NCBI RefSeq assembly: GCF_024586455.1
Contig: NC_065919.1
Location: 22,668,839 to 22,732,838 of the forward strand
Direction: 5' to 3'
Source of the DNA: Bactrocera neohumeralis
Taxonomy: Eukaryota; Arthropoda; Insecta; Diptera; Tephritidae
DNA length: 64,000 nt
This document shows positions 1 through 11,500 of the stretch, one piece after another (the first letter of the stretch is position 1; every line of letters begins with the position of its first letter). A model generated the notes under the pieces. The model searched no databases. It was given only the letters and a program-made list of their open reading frames with translations, and was not told the DNA's origin. A program made the position numbers and the translations under genes.

Positions 1-19
1 CATTGTAAGGTTCTTGGTT

Positions 20-262
20 TTCTCTGCTCTTTTCCGCCTTGTAGACGGCTCTGATAGCTGGTATAGTGTATGTCAATAGGCGGCATACTGGCTAGTACTC
101 CAGCAGCATTGACATCATTCGGAAAGCGCTTAGTACTCAGATTACAGAAAGCCTATGACCTACTTTTATTGGTCTCGCCGCCTGGAACGTTGCGTGCGTT
201 GGAGATCATTCTCGATAGAGCATCATATATTTGCTTGCTTCCCGGAAGTATACGTGTTTCAT
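20..262 (-). mobile_element. LINE reverse-transcriptase C-terminal fragment
   Basis: Read on the minus strand, frames in this stretch give pieces such as ALSRMISNARNVPGGETNKS and, one frame over, AAGVLASMPPIDI. These resemble the region after the RT domain of R1/I-like LINEs. The reading frame is broken and no ends are visible. It lies in the first visible intron of the beta2 receptor gene. Confidence 0.45.
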
Positions 263-539
263 AAATTTTAAGGGTTATATGAGTTTCTTGCTGTAAAATC
301 TCATATAAAAAGTTAAATATTTTATTAGAATTTTTTATAGTTGCAAACATTCAGTATTAACAAAGCCCTTCTGAAATTTTAGGAAAAAAAATATTTTAAA
401 CTCGGCCATTGCGGTGACCTCTCGGAAAAAAGATGCGCCCGTGTTAGCAGGTTAACTCCTTAGAGGATCATCTAAAGTGAAAAATACATGTTTTAGTTAA
501 AACCTTAACTTAGAACTTGAACGAAGGGAAAAAACTGAA
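263..539. other. Unassigned intron sequence
   Basis: AT-rich intron DNA of the beta2 gene with no coding signal and no repeat that I recognise. Confidence 0.4.
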
Positions 540-893
540 AATTGGATTTTTGGCAGACATTTTTACAAAAAACATGAAAATTTCAGTGAAAATTTCGCGT
601 CATTTTTTTTCCAAATAGTTGTAATCGAAATAAAAAAAAAAATCCTACGTCCAAGTCTTTAAGAATTATATCTCAAGGACCTGTGTAAATTCTCGAGAAA
701 TCTTGCTAAGCGCCTTCAAAAATACAGTTTCGAGAAAAACACGATTAAAGACCGTGCACTTAGCCTAGCAAGCCTCCAGAGCACAAGTTCTCAAGTCTGT
801 ATCTCCGAAACTATTAGTCGGATCAACTTAAAATTATGGACAAAATTCTAGACAATAAGACAATAAAAAAATCGATTTTTTGCAACCCGTGAA
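540..893. repeat. Diverged copy of the 5970-6581 inverted-repeat element
   Basis: This stretch aligns by eye with the second half of the element at 5970-6581. Shared blocks include the run of A before aatccttcg/aatcctacg, the cagtttcgagaaa block, cttagc(c/g)tagcaagcct, and ctgtatctccgaaa followed by cggatcaact. The terminal GGGGTTAGG repeats are decayed here (gtaaccccg at the right). It is an old truncated copy of the same non-coding family. Confidence 0.5.
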
Positions 894-2332
894 CGCATGT
901 AACCCCGTAACTTGGAGTCCAATATTACTCCAAAATACTTCAACTGGGGCACTTCCCTACGGTGAGTGTTACCCTTTCTTCCAACTTCCTTGTGCTTATG
1001 AGCCAGACGTCCGTTTTCAATCATTGCATTTGAGCCGGAGGTCATTTAGATGTTTAGCCATTGCTACCACTATGAGGTCATTCTCATCTGCGATTGTTTT
1101 CACATTTTTTGGTTGACATAAAGGTAACCTCAACGTACAACAAATGCTCGATTTTTGATATGACTAACATAAAAAATCTTTTTCTAATCGAAATCTTGGA
1201 AGGTTTCTCAGCCGGAGTCGGCTCAAAACTTAGTTGTAAAATAAACTATTAGGTCACAATTGAGAATCAAGTGTATAGCCTAGAAAGTAAATAAGCAAAT
1301 ATATTATTTAAGTTTAAAAGAAGCCGTAACAATGCTTAAATGTTCAGTTGTTAATTTGGTTTCTTAACTAAGATTTTAGGCTGTTGACTTATGACATTTT
1401 TTATGAAAAATTTCAAGAACTTTTCTCCTTTGAAAAAGCTTCACTTAATTTTACAAAGCCGAGAAGTTTTCGGTAGCTTCCGATTATAGATTTGATTACT
1501 TTGTTACTTTTATAAGTTCATAAAGCGTTTTGAAGTAAAAAAGTAGAAAGTGGATATCGAAAACAAATAACAAATAAATGACAAATAGATTAATTAATCA
1601 AGTAAATTGCTTAATTTGTGTAAATAACGCTATTTTGTGTTTAAAGAAAACCACAAACAAGCATTTTCAGTACCTGTAACGAATGTATGTTTGTATGTAG
1701 ATTTTTTTTTGGTTACTCAAACCTAAATTTAATTCTTGTTAAACAAATTATGTAAATTTTTTTGAAAACATAGACAACTTATGGTGATTTTTAGCAATAG
1801 AAAATAAATAAAAAAAAATTATCTAGCAAAAATATTTACCGTTGCAAAATCTATATTTTAAAATAGTTATTGCTAAAAGCTCCCTGAGTTGTTTGTGCAT
1901 ATGTGTCAAAATTACACAAAATTCTAACCTCAATTGAATTGTGTGCTTTTGTGTTATTTTTGGGTTTGTTCAGTAACTAGTTGGACTAAGTTTACTATTG
2001 GCAATGAATACACTATTATTTAGTAGTTTTTATTTGTTTTGTTGAAGTGGTTTGGCCGTATGTACCGTATGCATATTTGTTGATTTGAGTGTAAAACGGC
2101 TTGCTCGTTTGTTTGCTTGTTTGTCAGGTGGATTTCTTGGATTGCCCAGCTCTAAGAAGAAAAAAAAAATAAAGAAAGAAAAAAATAATAAATAAAATAA
2201 AAACAAAAAATAAATAAAAAGATAAAAACGAAAATGTATTTCAAGTACGCTAACACTGAACAAAAACAGTATTCAAAATGTTTGAGCTTGTATGTAGTAG
2301 AAGAAAACTCTACACTTGAATTTCGTTGACAG
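894..2332. other. Beta2 intron, nothing recognised
   Basis: AT-rich intron sequence ending in the acceptor ttgacag at 2326-2332. I looked for the preceding beta2 exon (TM1 and the end of the ligand-binding domain) and did not find it, so that exon lies upstream of the window. Confidence 0.5.
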
Positions 2333-2508
2333 GTTACGTTATGTATTTCAATTCTTGTCTCGTTGACTGTGTTCTTCTTGCTGTTGGCTGAAATTATTCC
2401 GCCAACATCATTGGCCGTACCGCTGCTAGGCAAATATCTACTATTTACAATGATACTGGTCTCGTTGTCCGTATGGACAACGGTCTGTGTATTGAATATA
2501 CACTTTAG
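2333..2508 (+). CDS. nAChRbeta2: nAChR beta2 exon: TM2 and TM3
   Basis: The acceptor is ttgacag and the donor is GTAAGT. The exon starts in phase 0 directly after the conserved GEK tripeptide of the previous, unseen exon. It encodes the whole pore-lining helix and TM3, ending NIHF plus two bases of an Arg codon. The pore helix keeps the polar ring positions and the leucine ring expected of a cation channel. Confidence 0.96.
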
Positions 2509-5500
2509 GTAAGTCACATACAATTTATGACAAACAACTAAGAAATCGAGTGTTCGATAATGTGCATAAAAGCTTACTTACTTAAGTATGAGAATATTAA
2601 AACAAAAACATATTTTTATTGTATTAATGTAGATCCCCGTCAACGCATAAAATGTCACCGCTTGTGCGTAAACTATTTTTACACTTTATGCCGAAATTGA
2701 TGATGATGCGGCGCACGCAGTATACGTTGCCAGACTATGACGATTCCACGCCCAGTAATGGTTATACGAATGAAATTGATGTACGGTAAGTTTACTATTT
2801 ATTAATAACTATATAAATACCTATATAAAATATGTATTTGAATATAGCTGAAATTTATTACAAGTGGCAACCCTATTACAGTTTATTTTTGAGCTCAGTC
2901 ATTTGAAAGTGTTTATTAATTTTTAAAGTCAGGTTAATATAAAATGCTTTTAATAGATTTCCTTTAAACTATTATTAGATTAGATTAAATAAATAAAAGA
3001 GGATTACACCGCGGCTTAAGGTCTATTGTGCCCTCTCCTAAATCATAAAGATTCACATAGTCTCAGCATATTGATAAAGTCTAATATATGTACTGCTCCG
3101 TCAGCAGACTGCTTTGTAGTTAATTAGCAAGTGTTCTGGTGTTTCAGACTTCCTGTCGCAGAACCGGCAATTAACGCCCATGTTGGACGAGTGCTTCTTC
3201 AGCTTGCAGTGGCCAGTGTAGAATGCGATAAGTAGTCTGAATTTGTCCTTATGGAGGTTGATTATATATTTAAACCTGCAGCGGTGGTAATGCCCCATTA
3301 GCAACTTGGAATGGCGCATGCCTTGGAGTTGTTGCCAATACCTCTCTCTGTCTTTCTTCCTTCCGTAGCAGCTCCTTTATGGTAAGGGGACCCACCGCGA
3401 TATAGGGTTCAAGTCCTAATATGTTAGTGAATGCTGCGGAGCGGGCGAGCTTAACACTTGATTGTACTATCCCTAAGCAATAGTTCGAGAGTGGAATCAT
3501 TCTATTCAGCCTTGCTGCTAAGGTAACATTGAACTTCTTGGTGAAGTTTACCCTTTTGGTAATGCTGTTCCTTGAGAGAAGAGCCAATAGCATTATACCA
3601 CTTAACTCTTTCATCCGCTGGGATGAGATTACCTTACCCTTGTCACACCCTTCTGCTGTTATTTGTAGCCAGTGTGTGTTTGGCTACCTGACCGATTACT
3701 AGGTGAAGTGGTGTGAGCTCAAGCATGACTTCAAGTGCTGCCATTGGACAAGTGCGCATTACACCCGACATGCAGATGCATGCGAGTCGTAGCAGCGTCG
3801 ATAGTTGGAACCCTACCGAAGTCTGCGAAGCTTTATTAAAAAGTAAATATTTGTATCTGATTTTAATTTTTTTAATTAGAAATAACCTAGCAAGCTTTTT
3901 TTTATAATTAAAAAAAAAGGTGCGTGGAGTTCCTACGCGCGGAAGAAGTTATACTTCTTAATGATATTCAGAAATGCATATCATTTTGTATGAAAGAAAA
4001 CTAGAAAATTTAAATTCATTATGCACATTTTATAAAGCAAAGTCTAAATGAAGGAATTTTTACTCGGAAAGTAGTTCTGTCTCTTCGTTGCGGAAGGGAA
4101 TATGCAGCGTAACCATCTCTCTTTTGTACTTTTCGAATTGGGTTGTCATATTATAATTTGTATATCTTATATCATGGTGTTTAGTCAATTTCTTGTATTC
4201 ATTATTGGCGTTGCATTTGTATTGCGCACAAAACTGGGCCAAAGTAAAATGAATTTTCTTTTTATTTTTCTTTGCAGTTTTTCAATTAATTTAAATAAGT
4301 TTCTTCATAAATTTAAATAAGTTTTTTAATAAATTTAAATAAATTTAAGTAAATTTACATGTATTTTCGTTTATATTTAATTATCAATAAATTTTTTTAA
4401 ATAATTTGCCCTAGTTGTCCATTTTATTTTCTCATGCATTTCAGTAGATTTTTGTATAGAAATTTGACCGGCATAGAAGCAAAATGCGAAACAATCATAC
4501 ATATATTATGTCGTTTGCACATTTGTCTGTATCTACGTTTGCGAAAGCAAATGTTCTACAAAAGCATATTTCTATACTTAAACAAAATTATTTGAACCAT
4601 CGTATATTTCTTACATGCATAACCAAACCATACTTAAGACAACGCCACGAAAGTGTCAATAGTGGTGTTGGTGGTAAGCACATAAAAAGTCACAATGTGA
4701 ACGCAGGTTCGAATCTCGACGGACTTAGTCTTTAATTTTTGTATTTTAACATCGTAATACTATACTAATAGATATTTTTCTTACTAATAGAAATTAAATT
4801 TATCACAGCAATATACCTAATATACATATACATAATATTGCTGTGATAAATTTAATTTCTATTAGTACGAAAAATATTTATTTAGTATAGTATACGATGT
4901 TAAAAGGCATACATCTTCCTATCCTATCTTGTGTATCGGCACATGCTCATATGAATGTATGTATACGCATGTGCGCGTTCAGAAATTCAAAGAATTCGCA
5001 CAAAAAAAGAGAGACGAAAGAAATAAAGTCACATAAAATGGTTGAGAATTCGCAAAAATGAAAGACAAACGAAAGAAAAATAATGCGCAAGCATACATAA
5101 GCGTACTGTACTTATTGACCGCATTATTTTTGCGTAAAACCTTGGAGTTTATTCATTAAAATCACCACTCAGAAGTCGTTTTATCCGTTGTAAGTGAGCG
5201 ATTTTCGAAGAAACATCATTTCTAATATGCCACAACACAATATTAGAAATGAAGTCCATAAACCTCACGCTGTCAGATAAAAAAATATATCTCGTCATCA
5301 CGGCTCGATTTCCGAAAAATTCAAATGAAGACTAACTACAGAAATGATCCTGAGAAGTATAGTCATAATTTTTCAACGGCCAACGCAGAGTATTTCAAGC
5401 AAAAGTCACACAAAATAGTTGAGAATTCGCAGACATGAAAGACAAACGAAAGAAAAAGAAGTACAACTTCAATAATGCACAAGCATTCAAACATACATAT

Positions 5501-8500
5501 GCGCAGCAGCAAGGAAAGAGGTAACAATCGGCGATCCATTGGATATTTCTTTCATGCATAAACAAACCATAATTAGGACAACGCAATACAAGTGTTAATG
5601 GTAAGGGTAAGCGCTTGAAAAGTTACGACGAGAACGTAGGTTCGAATCCCAACAGAATTTATTTTTAATTGAATATGCCACCAACCAAAAATTGAAACAT
5701 TGTTCTACAAAAACAACAACAGCATAAGCATGGCAACATTGTGTTGTTGGTAGAAAAACCGAGCTGTGCCGAAAGAAACGAACAAACGATCGCCGATTGT
5801 CACCGCTTCGCTTGCTGCTCGAACATCTTCGCAGACAAGGTTGCGTAGATTCATATTGAGCAAGGTTGCGCAACCTGAATCTATCGCAACCTTTTCCGAA
5901 CTCGTATAAGAAGTATAACTTCAAAATGTAAAACCAGCTCAGGATATCTGATCGCATTTCGTTGTTTAAGGGGTTAGGTGGGTTTCAGAGGAACAAAAAA
6001 GGTATTTTAACGATTTTTTTTTTTTAATCTAAGCAACCATATATAAAAATAAAATAAAGCATATCAAAAGTACATATTTGAACAATGTCTCTGAAATTTT
6101 GATATAAAAATGTTGAAAATTTAGCCGTTATGACAGCATAACTCATAATTGGCTTATCTAAAATAAACTCAACATATTCCTTTAATACATATATAAATCT
6201 CGTTTTTTAATTTTTCCTTTTTTTCTCAGACTTTGAGCAAATAATCTGATTTTTTTGGTAAAATTTTCGCCATTTTTTGGTTAAAAAATTAGTTGTAATA
6301 AAACAAAAAAATCCTTCGTTCAATAACTAGATTTTGTTGTTTTAAAGATGTGTACACAATTCGAACTAAATCGGTCCATAACTTTTCGAGAAATCGTGTC
6401 CACCGACTTCAAAAACACAGTTTCGAGAAATACGCGTCTAATTACGGCGTACTTAGCGTAGCAAGCCTCGAGCTCACAAGGCTGTATCTCCGAAAATATC
6501 ATTCGGATCAACTTTAAAGTTTAAAATAATAAGATAAATCAAAAAATCTATTTTTTGAAATTTTCAAACCCACCTAACCCCTAAATATTGTTACTTGAGC
6601 TTATTTTTGTCCACATGTTATTCATACGCACTGCATAACTTACTATATTTGATACTTACATTTATGTAATTGTAATCATAGTATTTGTGTAAAAATATAT
6701 ATTAACATAATTTCTAAAACTATAACTGTACTAACTTTTTTACCGTTATTTCATTACTATTATGCAATCCCAATGCAAGCAGCGATAGTATTAGCGATTT
6801 TCCCAGTGAGTTCAAGGACAGCCAAGAGGGACCGTACGATAATGGTGTACAAAATTCGATTGGTGAGTGTAAACCACAGCTAAAATTAGTAAATAATAAA
6901 AATGTTTCAAAATATATTATTTTGAACTCCCCAAAATATATACTTATAAACAAATATGGAGCACCCGTTAAGTAAGGGTAATCGATCTGTTCCCAGTGAT
7001 TCCCAGTTTATTTCAAGTGGTGTTACCCCTATCTCTATGGCCTATCTCTTTCATCTTTAAGGAACATAACGAAGCCATCTGCCGAAGTGCCTCCTGTAAT
7101 ACTTACTATGTTAAGATTTATTTATGGGACTAGGGCATATATGATTTATGTATGTAATCTAGGTTAGGTTAGGTAAATAAGCTGATATTCGTGAGACCGC
7201 GAATAATCCTACTTAGTCTGTCCCCAGAACTACTAAGACCATCGTATATCTATAAAGCGCCTAGAGGTAGCCACACATTTTTTGAGCTGACTAATATATA
7301 TTCCTACCAATTCATCAGGTTCGTAGAAAGTATGGAAACCAAGATTATTCAACCTTAATCTGGCGAAAGCTGGACAGTAAAGGAGAAAGTCTAGATGTTT
7401 CAACCCCATCTGACAAGTTGCGCCACCCCCCAAAGTGCTGGTTGCTGACCAACTCTTATTGAGATCTCGCTAGTCTCATAGATTCAACGCCGGAGTGCAC
7501 CAAGACAGCGGCGTCCTTTCTAATGAGCTCATAGGTATTACAGTTTCCGACTATTTAATAGGGACATCTTTGGTGACATCGTCCCTCTCTTCCGTTGAAG
7601 AACTTCGCTTTGATGCGGATTGTGGCTAGACGTTCATCCAGCAGGGTGAATGCCAAAGAATCGTTTGTGGCCACTCCCAAGTGAATGGCGCTCAGAGAAC
7701 TTTCCTTATTTGTGTGAAATTCTTGACTTCATCATCCAGGCACCTAGACAAGTTTAATATGGAAATAACTTGCCTTAGCCAGTGAGATCTTAACAATCTT
7801 TGAGCTAATTGTCAGCGATTTCAAGGTCTGTATAGCAGCTCTGCTATCAGAATTCTAACAATTCTTATGTTGAAACCCATTCATAAAATAAAATTTTTCA
7901 AATACTACTAACAATTTATTAAAAATAAAGTTGAATGATAGCTTTGGCAATGTAGATGACAACAGGATAAAGATACAAGTTTTATGAAGTCTGATTTTCA
8001 GGTTACTAGATAGAAATAGTTTTTTCTATATTCTAGAAACTTATTTGCTTACTTTTCTCGCAACTCGCCTTAATTCTGGATAAGAAGAATATATTTAAGT
8101 TTAAAATTTTCTTTAACTTGCCTACTAAAATTACGATTTTTTCTCTTTGTTTGCTTTTATGCATTTTTGTTAGATTCTGACAACGTGATACCGCGCAATT
8201 TGACACCCGAAGTGCTGCAGGCATTACGTGCGGTGCGTTTTATTGCGCAGCATATTAAAGATGCCGACAAGGATAATGAGGTGAGTATTTGAAGGCATGA
8301 AAAATATTTACATACTATACGTACGTACAAGGCGCTTATGTTGCAAATTTTTTATTGACGGCTGAAGCAAGGACTGCGTCTGACTTCGATTCTTCCACAA
8401 CAAGGGACTTAAACATTCACTGATTTTACAAGCGTCTCTTTTTCTATTTATTTGTTTAGTTTCTTCTGGTTTATTGCAGTTTTACGACGCTTATTTGTTT

Positions 8501-11500
8501 ATCTCCGCTTTATTGGTTTACTATTTTTTATTCCTTTTTCTTTAGTAGTTTGTGGCATTAATTTGTTATTGCCGTAATACAAGAGATTTATTTGTTGTTG
8601 TTAGCGAGGTGGTTGCCATGTCATACTCTCCGCCCTTTTTGCTATTATTATTATTATTATTTTTTGTGAATAACACCCTGTGAATACAATAACAATATTC
8701 ATGATAAAATATTAAATATGTTTGAGTGTTGAGAAGAAGAGCACAACGGCATTTCGGCTGAAAGGAGATGAACGAATCGGGGGGTGTTGTCGAAACGTTC
8801 CAAGATTTATTTTCATTCTGGTTGCCAGTTTATTGATTGCTTAAGGGGATTTCGATTGATGGCGTAAATTCTTTCACTTATAGCGACTCATTGTACAGCA
8901 ACTAGGAAATCAACAAGCCCGTAAAGCTGCGTGCTTTAAACGTAATTTATAATTTATAGCCTTAACTTCATTGCTGCCTGCACATTCAAGAAGCACTTCA
9001 TCTCTTTATTTCACCCATTTATCGAATTTCTATTGCAAATAATTTGAAGAAGTCAAGCATACTTTGGCTTGTTGCTGCATATTTGCCCTGAGTTGGCACT
9101 ATGAACCGTTTTGGACAAGTTCACGAAGGCATTATTAGTTGCTTCTTCGTTAAAAAGATTGGTAGCAACTGGAAAAATTAAGAGAACAACTTCTTTTTTC
9201 CCAATAAACCTCGAAAAAGTTTTTTGCTAATTATCAACTAGGCAAATCAAGTTCTCAAATTAAAATTTAAAGACAAGAAAAACCATTAACTTTGGCTGCC
9301 ACTTAGCATTAATACCCTTCACAAATACAAAAGTTTCCTTACAAGAACTTTGATCGTTCAATTAGTATGACAATTAAATGCTATAGTGACCCGATCTGAA
9401 CCATTTTTTCGGAAATTGCACCCTTGCCTCAGAAACAAATTTGATGAAGACAACCCGTCAATATAAAGGTTTTTCGTACTTGATTCCGTTCGTTCAATTT
9501 TTATACCAGCTGTAGGTTATAATGATACAATCCGAATAACCGAACAATATCTTCGGAATTTCTAGCGATGCCTCGGAAAAAACGTCCCAAATTTCGTGAA
9601 GATATCTTCTTCTTCTTCTTAATTGGCGTAGACACCGCTTACGCGATTATAGCCGAGTTAACAACAGCGCGCCAGTCGTTTCTTCTTTTCGCTACGTGGC
9701 GCCAATTGGATATTCAAAGCGTAGCCAGGTCCTTCTCCACTTGGTCCCTCCAACGGAGTGGAGGTCTTCCTCTTCCTCTGCTTCCCCCGGCGGGTACAGC
9801 GTCGAATACTTTCAGAGCCGGAGTGTTTTCGTCCATTCGGACAACATGACCTAGCCAGCGTAGCCGCTGTCTTTTAATTCGCTGAACTATGTCAATGTCG
9901 TCGTATATCTCGTACAGCTCATTGTTCCATCGAATGCGATATTCGTCGTGGCAAATGCGCAAAGGACCATAAATCTTTCGCAGAACTTTTCTTTCGAAAA
10001 CTCGCAACGTAAACTCATCAGTTGTTGTCATCGTCCAAGCCTCTGCACCATATAGCAGGACGGGAATTATGAGTGACTTATAGTATATAGTTTGGTTTTT
10101 GTTCGTCGAGAGAGGACTTTACTTCTCAATTGCCTACTCAGTTCGAAGTAGCAGCTGTTGGCACCTGACGAAATTATCTACGACTTCAAAGTTGTCAACA
10201 AGTCAGCAGTGACGTGAGAACTAAGTCGCGAGTGCGACGACTGTTTGCTTGATGACAGGAGAGACACATCCGAGGCTTGTTGTTCCTTTTCATTAAGTGC
10301 GATTTTACGTGGCGGGTCCCAAATCCAGTGCACAACCCTGCGGAGGGGATGTTTCGCCTTCTCACTTTAGCTCGCCTTCGAACGGATATTCTTAGGCTAC
10401 CCGGAGGATACTTGGTCAAAGACCGGAAGTCGTGAGCTGCTTGAGCCATATGTAAAAGAATCGTTTCTGGCCACTCTCAAGTGAATGGCGATCAGAGAAC
10501 TTTCCTCACTTGCGTGAACTTCTGCACATGACTCCATTCTCCAGTTAAACAAATTTTCCCTACAAAGACTTGAGTTTGATGGGACACATTGTATATCAGA
10601 TATATGTATGCTATAGTTGTCCGATATCAGCTCAACTAGTCATGCTGATCTTTTATATACATATGTATATAATCTATATGGTCACCGAAGCTTAATTCTG
10701 GGTGTTACAAACATGGTAACAAACTCAATTTACCCTGTTCAGGGTATAGAATAATCGCTTCAATCTTAGAGAAATTTGTAATGTTCCAGTTTGATTCTTC
10801 AGTTTGAATTCTTCAAATCACTTTGTCTGCTGCTCTCCTACTAACGCTATAATTATCTAGTTGAGATACTGTTGGGAAATCACATTACATTGAGAAATAC
10901 ATCATGTCTGGATTAGTTTAGAACGAGAATTCCATCGCAAATTGTTGTAGATCTTCTTACCCATTATTTTGCTTCATCGTTTCGGCTTAACAGTTCAACG
11001 GAAAATGTGAGGGCTTTCATTGGTCATCATTCTCTGGCAAGAGAAAAGTTTTGCACCAAAATTTACTGATTACTTTTCTTTATGTCAATTCTTCTGTTGT
11101 CTTTAATAGTTCAATCGAAATTTTGAGGGCTTCCATTGGCTAGAAAAATGTTTCATTCAAAATTAAAGTCTCATATCTTATAATAAATCGCACTGTCTTG
11201 GAAATTCAGGGAGCAGGAGGCTTCTAGATGATATGGTCAGGTATAGGTGGCAAGACCGTTGGAACAATAGTTCTAATTGCCGAGTGACTTATGAATACAT
11301 TCGAGACGTTGGGCTTGTTGAGGATAACTCAGACTTCAGATTTTGTCTGAGTCTGGACGGGACATGGGGCTCTGAATGCGTTTTTGCATCAGAGGCACCT
11401 ATCTGATAGGTCAGGTTGTTTTTGTGGGGCGGGAGTAGAGGAGGACTGGGTGCATATAATTGCAGAATGCCCGATGTACTCGGACATTAGGGATCTGGCT

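Noticed and set aside
2030..2523. Minus-strand frames of 77 and 123 codons over the beta2 TM2/TM3 exon
   Set aside because: They are antisense to a clearly spliced receptor exon and rich in Phe/Leu from the complementary A-rich sequence.
4650..4735. Possible tRNA gene
   Set aside because: A box-B-like sequence is present, but I cannot fold a full cloverleaf with a sensible anticodon arm, and the same sequence is repeated at 5530-5665 as part of a longer repeat.
7162..7174. Telomere-like repeat
   Set aside because: The unit is TTAGGT over only two to three copies and sits at a LINE 3' end, not a telomeric array.
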